From Thinopyrum elongatum (taxonomy: Eukaryota; Streptophyta; Magnoliopsida; Poales; Poaceae), in contig CM022303.1 of the NCBI GenBank assembly GCA_011799875.1, positions 280,508,850-280,572,849 on the forward strand: 64,000 nucleotides of DNA, written 5' to 3'. A program made the position numbers and the translations under genes. The notes under the pieces were generated by a model, which did not search any database, was not told the DNA's origin, and saw only the letters and a program-made list of their open reading frames with translations. Positions 1-12,017 of this stretch are shown here, piece after piece. Position 1 is the stretch's first letter; each line of letters opens with the position of its first letter.

Positions 1-1175
1 GGGTGAACAAATTACTACCGAGCAATTGATAGAAAAGCACAAAGTTATGACAATATCTAAGGCAATGATCATGAATATAGGCATCACGTCCGTGTTAAGT
101 AGACCAAAACGATTCTGCATCTACTACTATTACTCCACACATCGACCGCTATCCAGCATGCATCTAGAGTATTAAGTTCATAAAGAATGGAGTAACGCAT
201 TAAGCAAGATGACATGATGTAGAGGAATTAACTCAAGCAATATAATGAAAACCCCATCTTTTTATCCTCGATGGCAACAATACAATACGTGCCTTGCTGC
301 CCCTACTGTCACTGGGAAAGGACACCACAAGATTGAACCCAAAGCTAAGCACTTCTCCCATTGCAAGAAAAACCAATCTAGTTGGCCAAACCAAACCGAT
401 AGTTCGAAGAGAATTACAAAGATATCAAATCATGCATAAAAGAATTCAGAGAAGATTCAAATAATATTCATAGATAAGCTGATCATAAATCCACAATTCA
501 TCGGATCTCGGCAAACACACCGCAAAAAAAGTATTACATCGAATAGATCTCCAAGAACATCGAGGAGAACATGGTATTGAGAATCAAAGAGAGAGAAGAA
601 GCCATCTAGCTACTAGCTATGGACCCGTAGGTCTAAGGTAAACTACTCGCACTTCATCGGAAGGGCAATGGTGTTGATGTAGAAGCCCTCCGTGATCGAA
701 TCCCCCTCCGTCAGGACGCCGGAAAAGGCCCCTAGATGGGATCTCACGGGTACAGAAGGTTGCGGCCGTGGAAAAGTATTTTCGTGGATGCCTCTAGTGG
801 TTTGGGCATATAAGAGTATATATAGTTGAAAGAATTAGTTCAGGAGGTGCACGAGGGGCCCACAAGGGTGGGGGGCGTGCCCTCCGTCCTTGTGGCCGCC
901 TCGTGGCTCCTCCGACTTCATCTCCAAGTCTCCTGGTTTCCTTTTGGTCCAAGAAAGATCATCACGAAAGTTTTATTCCGTTTGGAGTCCGTTTGGTATT
1001 CCTTTTCTGCGAAACTCAAAAACAACGAAAAAACAGAAACTGGCACTGGGCTCTAGGTTAATAGGTTAGTCCCAAAAATAATATAAAATAGCATATTAAT
1101 GCATATAAAATATCCAAAACAGATAATATAATAGCATGGAACAATAAAAAATATAGATACGTTGGAGACGTATCA
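1..1175 (-). repeat. Element A 3' LTR (partial)
   Basis: Matches 5780-6955 almost base for base. In sense it begins at 1175 with TGATACGTCTCC and is cut by the window start, so about 400 bp (the end of R and U5) is missing. A TATA-like TATATATA lies near 817-824 and a GC-rich inverted repeat at about 850-905, as in the other copy. A small open frame at 245-439 also occurs in the second LTR; it is simply LTR sequence and is not called a gene. Confidence 0.9.
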
Positions 1176-3966
1176 AGCATCCCCAAGCTTAATTCCTGCT
1201 CGTCCTCGAGTAGGTAAATGATAAAAACAGAATTTTTGATGTGGAATGCTACCTAACATATTTATCCATGTAATTTCTTTATTGTGGCATGAATGTTCAG
1301 ATCCGTATGATTCAAAACAAAAGTTTAATATTGACATAAAAACAATAATACTTCAAGCATACTACCAAGATAATTATGTCTTCTCAAAATAACATGGCCA
1401 AAGAAAGCTTATCCCTACAAAATCATATAGTCTGGCTTTGCTCCATCTTCATCACACAAAGTATTTAAATCATGCACAACCCCGATGACAAACCAAGCAA
1501 TTGTTTCATACTTTTGGTGTTATCAAACCTTTTCAACTTTCATGCAATACATGAGCGTGAGCCATGGATATAGCACTATAGGTGGAATAGAAGGTGGTTG
1601 TGGAGAAGACAAAAAGAGGGAGATAGTCTCACATCAACTAGGCGTATTAACGGGCTATGGAGATGCCCATCAATAGATATCAATGTGAGTGAGTAGGGAT
1701 TGCCATGCAACGGATGCACTAGAGCTATAAGTTTATGAAAGCTCAAAAAACAAACTAAGTGGGTGTGCATCCAACTCGCTTGCTCACGAAGACCTAGGGC
1801 AATTTGAGGAAGCCCATCATTGGAATATACAAGCCAAGTTCTATAATGAAAATTCCCACTAGTATATGAAAGTGACAACATAGGAGACTCTCTATCATGA
1901 AGATCATGGTGCTACTTTGAAGCACAAGTGTGGTAAAAGGATAGTAACATTGCCCCTTCTCTCTTTTCTCTCATTTTTTCCTTTTTTTTATTTGGGCCTT
2001 CTCTCTTTTTTTTTCTTTTTTTTGCCTCTTATTTTTTTTCGTCCGGAGCCTCATCCCGACTTGTGGGGGAATCATAGTCTCCATCATCCTTCTCCTCACA
2101 TGGGACAATGCTCTAATAATGAAGATCATCACACTTTTATTTACTTACAACTCAAGAATTACAGCTCAATACTTAGAACAAAATATGACTCTATATGAAT
2201 GCCTCCGGCGGTGTACCGGGATGTGCAATGAATCAAGAGTGACATGTATGAAAGAATTATGAACGGTGGCTTTGCCACAAATACGATGTCAACTACATGA
2301 TCATGCAAAGTAATATGACAATGATGGAACGTGTCATAATAAACAGAACGATGGAAAGTTGCATGGCAATATATCTCGGAATGGCTATGGAAATGCCATA
2401 ATAGGTAGGTATGGTGGCTGTTTTGAGGAAGGTATATGGTGGGTGTATGGTACCGGCGAAAGTTGCGCGGCACTAGAGAGACTAGCAATGGTGGAAGGGT
2501 GAGAGTGCGTATAATCCATGGACTCAACATTAGTCATAAAGAACTCACATACTTATTGCAAAAATCTATTAGTTATAGAAACAAAGTACTACGCGCATGC
2601 TCCTAGGGGGATAGATTGGTAGGAAAAGACCATCGCTCGTCCCCGACTGCCACTCATAAGGAAGACAATCAATAAATAAATCATGCTCCGACTTCATCAC
2701 ATAACGGTTCACCATACGTGCATGCTACGGGAATCACAAACCTTAACACAAGTATTTCTCAAATCCACAATTACTCACTAGCATGACTCTAATATCACCA
2801 TCTTTATATCTCAAAACAATCATAAGGAATCAAACTTCTCATAGTATTCAATGCACTTTATATGAAAGTTTTTATTATATCCCTCTTGGATGCCTATCAT
2901 ATTAGGACTAAATTTATAACCAAAGAAAATTACCATGCTGTTTAAAGACTCTCAAATAATATAAGTGAAGCATGAGAGTTCAATAATTTCTATAAAATAA
3001 AACCACCGCCGTGCTCTAAAAAGATATAAGTGAAGCACTAGAGCAAAATTGCCTAGCTCAAAAGATATAAGTGAAGCACATAGAGTGTTCTAATAAATCA
3101 CAATTCATGCGTGTCCCTCTAAAAAGGTGTGTATAGAAAGGATGATTGTGGCAAACTAAAAATCAAAGATTCAAATCATACAAGATGCTCCAAGCAAAAC
3201 ACATATCATGTGGTGAATAAAAATATAGCCTCAAGTAAAGTTACCGATAGACGAAGACGAAAGAGGGGATGCCTTCCGGGGCATCCCCAAGCTTAGGCTC
3301 TTGGTTGTCCTTGAATATTACCTTGGGGTGCCTTGGGAATCCCCAAGCTTAGGCTCTTGCCACTCCTTATTCCATAGTCCATCAAATCCTTACCCAAAAC
3401 TTGAAAACTTCACAACACAAAACTCAACAGAAAATCTCATAAGCTCTGTTAGTATAAGAAAATAAATCACCACTTTGGTACTGTTGTGAACTCATTATTT
3501 ATTTATATTAGTGTAATATCTACTGTATTCCAACTTTTCCATGGTTCATACCCCCCGATACTACCCATAGATTCATCAAAATAAGCAAACAACACAAAGA
3601 AAACAGAATCTGTCAAAAAACAGAACAGTCTTCAAAGATCCGAATTGTTATAATACTTATGTAACTCAAAAAATTCTAAAAAATTGGGAAAAAAGAGCAA
3701 ATTTGTACATAAATCTCGTATAAAAAATTAAGGATTTTTAAATGCTCCAGTGAATTATTAAAATTCTGATACTGTACGCAAAAGTTTCTGTTTTTCAGCA
3801 AGATCAAATCAACTATCACCATAAGCCATCCCCAAGGTTTTACTTGGCACAAACACTAATTAAAACATAAAACCACATCTAACCAGAGGCTAGATGAACT
3901 ATTTATTGTGAAACAGAACCAAAAATCAAAGAACAAAAATAAAATTGGGTTGCCTCCCAACAAGCG
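1176..3966 (-). other. Element A interior: non-coding 3' region with polypurine tract
   Basis: About 2.8 kb between the gag-protease gene and the 3' LTR with no convincing frame. The polypurine tract sits next to the LTR at about 1177-1196 (sense ends AAGCTTGGGGATGC). Two more copies of the same AAGCTTGGGG motif occur at about 3281-3300 and 3335-3352, the first joined to a 9-bp perfect stem (3265-3273 with 3280-3288, GGGGATGCC/GGCATCCCC). T-rich low-complexity stretches lie around 1965-2040. The same layout is seen in element B (12018-14500), and in opposite orientation in F (50903-53014), which shows these are related families. Confidence 0.7.
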
Positions 3967-5148
3967 CTATTGTTTAACGCCCTTAGCTAGGCATAAAAAC
4001 ACGAATAGATCTAGGTAGTCATCTTTGGTATGCAATCCATAAGTGGCTCTCATAATAGATTCATAAGGCAATTTAATTTTATTTCTTGGAAAGTGTTCCA
4101 TGCCCTTCCTTAACGGAAATTGAAATCTAATGTTTCCTTCTTTCATATCAATAATTGCACCAATCGTTCTAAGGAAAGGTCTACCAAGAATAATAGGACA
4201 TGTAGGATTGCAATCTATATCAAGAACAATGAAATCTACGTGCACATAATTCCTATTTGCAACAATAAGAACATCATTAATCCTTCCCATAGGTTTCTTA
4301 ATAGTGGAATCCGCGAGATGCAAATTTAAAGAACAATCATCAAATTCACAGAAACCTAACACATCACATAAAGTTTTTGGAATCGTGGAAACACTAGCAC
4401 CCAAATCACACAAAGCATGGCACTCATAATCTTTAATCTTAAACTTGATAGTAGGTTCCCACTCATCATAAAGTTTTCTAGGGATAGAAACTTCCAATTC
4501 AAGCTTTTCTTCAAAAGATTGCATCATAGCATCAACGATATGTTTAGTAAAAGCTTTGTTTTGTTTATAAGCATGAGGAGAATTCAACATGGATTGCAAC
4601 AAGGAAATACAATCTATTAAATAACAATTATCATAATTAAATTCCTTGAAATCCAAAAGAGTGGGTTCATTGCTACTTAAAGTTTTGACCTCTCCAATCC
4701 CACTTTTATCAATTTTTGCATCAAGATCTAAAAACTTCGAATCATTGGGATGCCTTTTAACTAAAGTTGACTCATCTCCAGTCCCATCTTTATCAAGATT
4801 TATATTGAAAAACAAAGATTCAATAGGAGTCGCATCAATCACTTTAAGATCTTCATCATTATTTAAAGATTCTGGTTTAGCGGCCATCTTATTTACTAAG
4901 GTAGCTTGTTTATCAGAAATTTGGCCTACTAAATTTTCAAGATGAGCAAACTGGGATTTCAAACCATAAAATTCCTTAGACATATCATCGAGCTCTTTAT
5001 TCATGTATTCCATAAAACTTTTCTGCTCCTTAAGCTCGTTTCTAAAGAAATTATTATGCTCAAATTGCAAAGACATGAAGCTCCTAACATTATTTTCAAT
5101 TTCTTCCAACCTCCTAAAGTGAGGATCAACATTCTTTGCTTGAGCCAT
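3967..5148 (-). CDS. Gag-protease polyprotein of element A (non-autonomous Gypsy)
   Basis: One uninterrupted frame of about 394 codons. The frame stays open upstream to 5232, but the Met of MAQAKNVDPHF at 5148 is the likely start because the residues before it look like translated leader. The N-terminal third is rich in charged and heptad-like residues (about residues 10-75), fitting a coiled-coil Gag. No CCHC zinc knuckle is visible. The C-terminal half carries a retropepsin-like domain: active-site motif ALCDLGASVSTIP and the later strand CPIILGRPFLRTIGAIID. This order (short Gag, then a DLGA-type protease) is typical of Athila-lineage elements. The product would form particles and process Gag, with polymerase supplied in trans. 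It is homologous to the protease part of F (about 48501-49015) and is the only element gene here with both domains open. Confidence 0.8.
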   Translation of the reverse strand: MAQAKNVDPHFRRLEEIENNVRSFMSLQFEHNNFFRNELKEQKSFMEYMNKELDDMSKEFYGLKSQFAHLENLVGQISDKQATLVNKMAAKPESLNNDEDLKVIDATPIESLFFNINLDKDGTGDESTLVKRHPNDSKFLDLDAKIDKSGIGEVKTLSSNEPTLLDFKEFNYDNCYLIDCISLLQSMLNSPHAYKQNKAFTKHIVDAMMQSFEEKLELEVSIPRKLYDEWEPTIKFKIKDYECHALCDLGASVSTIPKTLCDVLGFCEFDDCSLNLHLADSTIKKPMGRINDVLIVANRNYVHVDFIVLDIDCNPTCPIILGRPFLRTIGAIIDMKEGNIRFQFPLRKGMEHFPRNKIKLPYESIMRATYGLHTKDDYLDLFVFLCLAKGVKQ

Positions 5149-5350
5149 CGAGACAAAGCAAACAATCCAACACACGAGCACACAAAAAGCAAACGGAGAA
5201 TACGAATGGAAGAGGGGCGAAGAAAAAGGCAAATCTTTTCGAAAATCATTTTAGAAGTGGGGGAGAGGAAAATGAGAGGCGAATGGCGAATAATGTAATG
5301 CGAGAGATGAGAGTTTATGATGGGTACTTGGTATGGCTTGACTTGGCGTA

Positions 5351-5372
5351 GATCTCCCCAGTAATGGTGCCA
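5351..5372 (-). promoter_or_regulatory. Primer binding site of element A (tRNA-Asp type)
   Basis: In sense the site reads TGGCACCATTACTGGGGA. The complement of the plant tRNA-Asp 3' end would be TGGCGCCGTTGCCGGGGA, so it matches except for four transitions of the kind produced by decay of methylated cytosines. It lies 11 bp from the LTR end, the same spacing as in F. Confidence 0.75.
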
Positions 5373-5383
5373 GAAATTCTTCC

Positions 5384-6955
5384 TGCTACTTCTTGAGCTT
5401 GCGTTGGTTTTTCCCTTGAAGAGGAAAGGGTGATGCAGCAAAGTAGGGATAAGTATTTCCCTTAGTTTGAGAACCAAGGTATCAATCCAGTAGGAGACAA
5501 TGCACAAATCACTGAATACCTGCACAAACAATCAAACAACTTGCACCCAACGCGATAAAGGGGTTGTCAATCCCTTCACGGTTATTTGCAAAAGTGAGAT
5601 CTAATAGAGATAGGTAAAACTAAACAAAAGATAAAGTAAATATTTTTGGTTTTTTTTGGTTTATAGATCTGAAAATAAAAGATTGCAAAATAGTAGATCA
5701 GAAAGTAATATGATGGAAAATAGACCCGGGGGCCATAGGTTTCACTAGAGGCTTCTCTCAAGATAGAAAATATTACGGTGGGTGAACAAATTACTGCCGA
5801 GCAATTGATAGAAAAGCACAAAGTTATGACGATATCTAAGGCAATGATCATGAATATAGGCATCACGTCCGTGTCAAGTAGACCGAAACGATTCTGCATC
5901 TACTACTATTACTCCACACATCGACCGCTATCCAGCATGCATCTAGAGTATTAAGTTCATAAAGAACGGAGTAACGCATTAAGCAAGATGACATGATGTA
6001 GAGGAATTAACTCAAGCAATATGATGAAAACCCCATCTTTTTATCCTCGATGGCAACAATACAATACGTGCCTTGCTGCCCCTACTGTCACTGGGAAAGG
6101 ACACCGCAAGATTGAACCCAAAGCTAAGCACTTCTCCCATTGCAAGAAAAACCAATCTAGTTGGCCAAACCAAACCGATAGTTCGAAGAGAATTACAAAG
6201 ATATCAAATCATGCATAAAAGAATTCAGAGAAGATTCAAATAATATTCATAGATAAGCTGATCATAAATCCACAATTCATCGGATCTCGGCAAACACACC
6301 GCAAAAAAAAGTATTACATCGAATAGATCTCCAAGAACATCGAGAAGAACATGGTATTGAGAATCAAAGAAAGAGAAGAAGCCATCTAGCTACTAGCTAT
6401 GGACCCGTAGGTCTGAGGTAAACTACTCACGCTTCATTGGAAGGGCAATGGTGTTGATGTAGAAGCCCTCCGTGATCGAATCCCCCTGCGGCAGGACGCC
6501 GGAAAAGGCCCCTAGATGGGATCTCATGGGTACAGAAGGTTGCGGCGATGGAAAAGTATTTTCGTGGATGCCTCTGGTGGTTTGGGCATATAAGAGTATA
6601 TATAGGTGAAATAATTAGGTCAGGAGGTGCACGAGGGGCCCACAAGGGTGGGGGGCGCGCCCTTCGTCCTTGTGGCCACCTCGTGGCTCCTCCGACTTCA
6701 TCTTCAAGTCTCCTGTTTCCTTTTGGTCCAAGAAAGATCATCGCGAAAGTTTTATTCCGTTTGGACTCCGTTTGGTATTCCTTTTCTGCGAAACTCAAAA
6801 ACAAGGAAAAATCAGAAACTGGCACTGGGCTCTAGGTTAATAGGTTACTCCCAAAAACAATATAAAATAGCATATTAATGCATATAAAACATCCAAAACA
6901 GATAATATAATAGCATGGAACAATCAAAAATTATAGATACGTTGGAGACGTATCA
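5384..6955 (-). repeat. Element A 5' LTR
   Basis: 1572 bp from TGCTACTT (sense end) to the TGATACGTCTCC start at 6955. It is complete and drives the gag-protease gene. The base immediately right of 6955 starts the unrelated GC-rich minisatellite, with AGCCT as candidate TSD; its partner is outside the window. Confidence 0.88.
6597..6685 (-). promoter_or_regulatory. LTR promoter of element A: TATA box plus upstream GC hairpin
   Basis: Sense TATATATA (about 6597-6604) lies 26 bp downstream of an inverted repeat at 6630-6685. The outer arms CACGAGG/CCTCGTG and inner arms GGCCCACAAGG/CCTTGTGGCC (one bulged C) enclose a GGGGCGCGCCC-like core. The left LTR has the same structure with one CG lost in the core. 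The TATA assignment is by motif and position only. Confidence 0.55.
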
Positions 6956-7170
6956 AGCCTGCGCAGCGGACTGCTGGCATGCGTACCGTCATTTCACACA
7001 GCTACTCGCACACCTCCCGGTGACACTATGCAGCGAACATGCCTCCCGTCAATTCACACACCTGCACGCATGCCTCCCGGTCTGCCTGCATGGCGAACTG
7101 CTCGCATGCGTCCCGTCAACTCACGCCTGCTCGCACGGCACACGGGATGCGTGGCGGCACGTATATTATT
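6956..7170. repeat. GC-rich minisatellite, about three ~60 bp units
   Basis: Three degenerate repeats share the pattern GCGAACTGCTCGCATGCGTCCCGTCAA(C/T)TCAC, beginning near 6965, 7031 and 7090. Composition changes sharply from the AT-rich flank. No coding sense is apparent; the open frame across it is a by-product of GC content. Confidence 0.6.
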
Positions 7171-7679
7171 TTTCTTTTTTGATGATTAATTCTGTCGCTT
7201 TGTTGCTTAACCAAAGTATGACACATATACATTGTTGGTCTAACGCCCACGGTTCGAATAAATAATCCGTTTGCGATATTGGTTGCCAATTATTAACAAT
7301 CTCCTGTTTATAAGAAGATTATATCAAAACTTGTCTCAAATTTGACAAAAAATACAATATCACATTCTATTGGTGTCCATATGACACCACGTTAAGTTTC
7401 ATGAATTTCAACTAAGTTTTGGATTTACTGAATTTTAAAAATCAAGATTCTCAATGTTTTGAAATTTCTTGCACGGGGAAACATGCACCTAGGGAAACAC
7501 ATGTGATTTTGCAATCCATTTTGGTGCACATGTAGCTCAAATTTGATTTTTGCACATTAAATCCCTAGGAAATCAATCAATGTATAAAAACGAGCAAATG
7601 ATCTCTGATTTTTTTTTCAAATTTTAACACGACACTCCTTTGGTCACATGTTCACTGCAGAAAAAGTTTGACATGCCTC
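7171..7679. other. AT-rich unassigned sequence
   Basis: About 500 bp between the minisatellite and the long tandem repeat. No frame, terminal repeat or recognised element end was seen. Confidence 0.5.
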
Positions 7680-10380
7680 GAAGTGGCGGTGGTGGTGCGG
7701 TGTGTGTGTGGGAGGGGGGGTCCGACAGTACACTACAAGTGATGAGCCTCCTTGTGGGATTGATTGTTTTGTGAGTCAGGTGCCACATCAAAGTCATGAA
7801 TTGGTTATTTAAAACATTACATAGCCCTTTTATACATACATGTTCGGGCCACATGCATGCAGGGGTGGTCCTCGGACACTCCATTGTGCGGTTATCAGCG
7901 ATGTGCCCATTCGTTAGCCCACAAAGGTTATCAGTTTTCACCGACAGCGAGAGGCATTTGACCAAAGGTGGATTCATCTTGGCATGTGTTACGGTGTGGA
8001 TCATGGTGAGATTCCATATCAAAGTTCAGGCACGTGCGTACACATGAGTCCCTCCCACCGGCTCGAAGTGAGGGGGGGCTACGCGTCGTGAATCTCTGTG
8101 TAGTGCGTTTCCGATTCGCGAAGCATGTGCCATATCAAAATTGTGCATTGGGTATTCAAACATCACACAACACCTCTTTGGGGCACATGCACGCGGTGGT
8201 TGTCCTATGACACTCACTCGCCTGTGACGCTCTCTATGCGCCCGCGAGGTCGTCGTCGATCAGTTTGAACCTACAGCGAGAGAGAGGTTAATTTGACCAA
8301 CAAGGATGGTTCTTTTTTGGTTTGTGTTATGTATGTACGGTAGGAGTGTGTAGTACACATCAAAGAGGGGGGGGGGCAACATATACTATGCGTCATGAAC
8401 CTCGCTCCATGTGGGGATTTTTTGGTTCTCGAGGGAGGTGCCACATCAAAGTTGTGCATTGGTATTCAAACATCACACAACACCATGCAGGCGGTGGTTG
8501 CCCTATAGGAACTCACTCACGTGCGACGCTTCCATCTGTGGGCCCGCGAGGTTGTCCTTCATCACTTTAACCCAACGAGAGAGGTTAATTTGACCATCAA
8601 GGATGATTCTTTTTGGTTTGTGTTACGGTAGGAGTATATAGTACGCGTCGAAGGGGAGGGCAACATATACCACGTGTCATGAACCTAGCTCTCTGTGGGG
8701 ACTTTTCGATTTCTGAAGCAGGTGCCACATCAAAGTTGTGCATTGGGTATTCAAGCATCACACAAACACCTCTTTGGGCCACATGTAGACGGTGATTGTC
8801 CTACAGGACACTCACTCGCATGTGACGCTTCCCTCCCATGGGCCCGCGAGGTCGTCGTCCATCACTTTTGACCCAACGGGAGATGTTAGTCTCATGAACA
8901 AGGATTATTTTCGGGTTGTGTTACGATAGGAGTATATAGTACGCGTCGAAGGGGGGATGGGACCAGCATATACTACGCGTCATGAACCTCGCTCCGTGTG
9001 GGGACTTTACGGACTTCGAGGCAGATGCCACATCAAAGTTGTGCATTAGGTATTCAAAATTTCACAACCACACACCTCCATACATATGTTTGGCACACAT
9101 GCAAGCGATGGTGGTTGTCCTCTGGACTCACTCACGCGGTTATTGGCGACGCTTCCATCTATGGGCCCGCTTGGTCAATCACTTTGATCGACAGCAAGAG
9201 AGGTTAATTTGACTTAGGAGGGGATTAATTTTTGGTTTGTCTTACGGTATAGGTCATGATGTGAGATTACATATAATATACTTTGAGCGCATGTGTACGC
9301 ATGAATCCATCCCGTCGGATCAAAGTGGGGGGGGGGGGGGCAAGCACACGACGCGTCATGAACCTTGCTCTGTGGGGGGGGGGACTGTACGATTTTCAAC
9401 ACAAGCGCCACATCAATGTTGTGCATTGGGTATTCAAACATATGCATGCATCACACACCTCCATAAATATGTTTGGGACACATGCATGCGGTGGTTGTCT
9501 TTGGACACTCTCACTCGCTTGGTTATCGGCGGCAAGCCTATATATTCATGGGCCCACGTGGACGTCCATCATTTCGACCGACAACGAGAAAGGTTACCAG
9601 GGTGGATTCTTCTTCTTTGGTTCACGTTACCATATAGTAGGTCAATCATGGTGAGATTCCAGACCTAAGTTTGAGCGCATGAGTACGCATGAATCCCTCT
9701 CACCGGCTCAAAGTGGGGTGACATACGTACATATATATATGCTACGCGTCGTGAACCCTCACTCAGTGTGGGGACTTTACGGTTCCAAAGCACGGTGCCA
9801 AATCAAAGTTGTGCATTGGGTATTCAAACACCACACACCACTTCCATATACATATGTTTGCACCACATGCATGCAGTGGTTTTGTCTTCAGGCACTCCCT
9901 CGCGTGGTTATCAGCGACAAGCTAGCCCATTTTGTGGGGCCGCGTGGACGTCCATCACTTTGACCAACAGCGAGAGAGGTTATATGACCAAGTTGGATTC
10001 TACTTGGTCCGTGTTATAGTACGTGTTCGTGGGGTCGGGGAAGTTCGGTTAATTTCCGAGGCACATGTGCCACATTAAAATTGTGAATTGGGTATTTAAA
10101 TATCACACCACACCCTTTTCATACATATAGGAGGGCCACCCACAGGTGGTTCGTATTTGGTCTCACCCATCTCGCGCCACAAGCATACATTTGTGGGCCC
10201 ACACGTGGTCCACCTTTGACCGGAAGCGAAAGGGGGTTTGACCATGATGGACTCCTATAGGTTTTGTGTTACGGTAGGGTGAGAGTTCAGACCTAGCTAT
10301 TTGGGGGCATGCGTTCATAGCTAGGATTCACCTACCGCCGACACGAAGTGGGGTTCATAGGGGGTGGCGGACTAGCAATA
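7680..10380. repeat. Degenerate tandem repeat, ~8 units of ~327 bp
   Basis: An anchor block close to CACATCAAAGTTGTGCATTGG starts near 7784, 8131, 8442, 8726, 9029, 9409, 9799 and 10071, giving spacings of 272-390 bp (mean about 327). After it each unit has the same order of landmarks: CACATGCATGCGGTGGTTGTC, a GTGGGCCCGCG block, CGACAGCGAGAGAGGTTAATTTGACC, TTTGGTTTGTGTTACGG, a G-rich run, and ACGCGTCATGAACC. Units vary in length and carry G runs of 7-12. Small frames recur in the units but differ between copies, so they are not treated as genes. It is satellite-like but no known wheat satellite was recognised. It fills the whole gap between elements A and B. Confidence 0.8.
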
Positions 10381-10405
10381 TTGTGCGCTTTGTGCGACAG
10401 GTGCC

Positions 10406-12017
10406 TGACGTGGCTTGAGGGACTGCGTCGGTATTTCCCCATAGAGGAAGGGATGATGCAGCACAGCTACGGTAAATATTTCCCTCAGTTGTGAAACCAA
10501 GGTATCAATCAAGTAGGAGAACCAAGCAACACTATGTAAACGGTACCTGCACACAAAGAACAAATACTTGCAACCCGACGCGTAAGAAGGGTTGTCAATC
10601 CCTCCTCGGTAAAAAGATAGATTAAATAGTATGAGATTTGATAAATAGATCTGAATAAAACACGAAATAAAATAAGTAAAGAAAAAGTGCAGCAAGGTAT
10701 TTTTGGGTTTTTGGAATAATAGATCTGAAAACAAATATGATAAAAGATAGATCTGAAAGCAATATGATAAAACATAGACCCGGGTGCCATAGATTTCACT
10801 AGTGGCTTCTCTCAAGAAAATAGCATACGGTGGGTAAACAAATTACTGTTGGACAATTGATAGAAGAACAAATAATTATGACGATATCCAAGGCAATGAT
10901 CATGAATATAGGCATCACGTCCAAGATTAGTAAACCGAAATGTTTCTGCATCTACTACTATTACTCCACACATCGACCGCTATCCAGCATGCATCTAGTG
11001 TATCAAGTTCATGGAGAAACGGAGTAATGCAATAAGAAATATGACATGATGTAGACAAGATCTATTCATGTAGGAATAGACCCCATCTTTTTATCCTTAA
11101 TAGCAACGATACATACGTGCCTCGCTACCCCTTCTGTCACTGGGTGAGGACACCGCAAGATCGAACCCATCACAAAGTGCCTCTTCCCATTGCACGAAAA
11201 ATCAATCTAGTTGGCCTAACTAAACCAAAGATTCGAAGAATAAATACGAGGCTATAAATAATCATGCATATAAGAGATCAAATAAGACTCAAATAATATT
11301 CATGGATATAGATCTGATCATAAACTCGAACTTCATCGGATTCCAACAAACACACCGCAAAAAGTCATTACATCAAATAGATCTCCAAGAGAACATTGTT
11401 TTGAGAATCAAAAAAGAGAGAAGAAGCCATCTAGCTACTGCCTATGGACTCGTAGGTCTATGGTGAACTACTCACGCATCATCGGAGAAGCACCAATGAG
11501 GATGATGAACCCCTCCGTGATCGTGTTCCCCTCCGGCAGAGTGCCGAAATAGAGCTCTAGATTGGATCTCGTGGTTCTGGAACTTGCAGTGACTGGAATT
11601 GTGTTTCGTCGACTCCCTTAGGGTTTCTGGAATATTTGGGTATTTATAGAGCTGAGAGGCGGTGGAGAGGACCACAATGGGCCCCACAACCCATCAGGGC
11701 GCGCTAGGGGCCTCTGGCATGCCCTGCTATCTTGTGGACCCCATGGGCCTCCCCTCTGGTGCTTCCTTGGCTCTCAAGTTGTCTTCTGGTCCAAAAAAAA
11801 TCTCCAAAAAGTTTCACTGTGTTTGGACTCCGTTTGATAAGGATATTCTGCGAAGTAAAAAACAAGCAAAAAATAGCACCTCGCACTAGGCACTATGTCA
11901 ATAGGTTAGTCCCAAAAAATGATATAAAGTTGCTATAAAATGATTGTAAAACATCCAAGAATGATAATATAACAGGATGGAACAATAAAAAATTATAGAC
12001 ACATTGGAGACATATCA
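10406..12017 (-). repeat. Element B 3' LTR
   Basis: In sense it starts at 12017 (TGATATGTCTCCAATGTGTC, a decayed form of the A start) and ends near 10406. It aligns along its whole length with the LTR of A, with many differences, so it is a sister family. A sense TATA (CTATAAATA, about 11641-11649) lies just downstream of a GC-rich imperfect inverted repeat at about 11684-11737 (CCACAA and CAGGGC arms). Confidence 0.8.

Larger units (their letters stand above)
1..6955 (-). mobile_element. Element A: pol-less Athila-type Gypsy LTR retrotransposon (left end outside window)
   Basis: Two matching LTR copies (1-1175 and 5384-6955) flank an interior with a polypurine tract next to the left LTR and a tRNA-Asp-type primer binding site next to the right LTR, so the element reads right to left. 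The only clear gene is a gag-protease frame; no reverse transcriptase, RNase H or integrase is visible, so it is non-autonomous. By hand the shared 1175 bp of the LTRs differ at about 34 positions plus a few indels (about 97% identity), roughly 1 My at the usual grass LTR rate. The LTR start (TGATACGTCTCC in sense) resembles the Sabrina/WHAM group; the family name is a guess from memory. The 3' part of the left LTR and the left TSD lie outside the window. Confidence 0.88.

Noticed and set aside
245..6218. 65-codon ORF present twice (245-439 and 6021-6218)
   Set aside because: It lies in both LTR copies of A and reflects LTR duplication; no known domain.
8322..9963. Recurring small frames in the 327-bp tandem repeat (for example around SCALGIQ)
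   Set aside because: They follow the repeat unit in shifting frames and do not stay open between copies.
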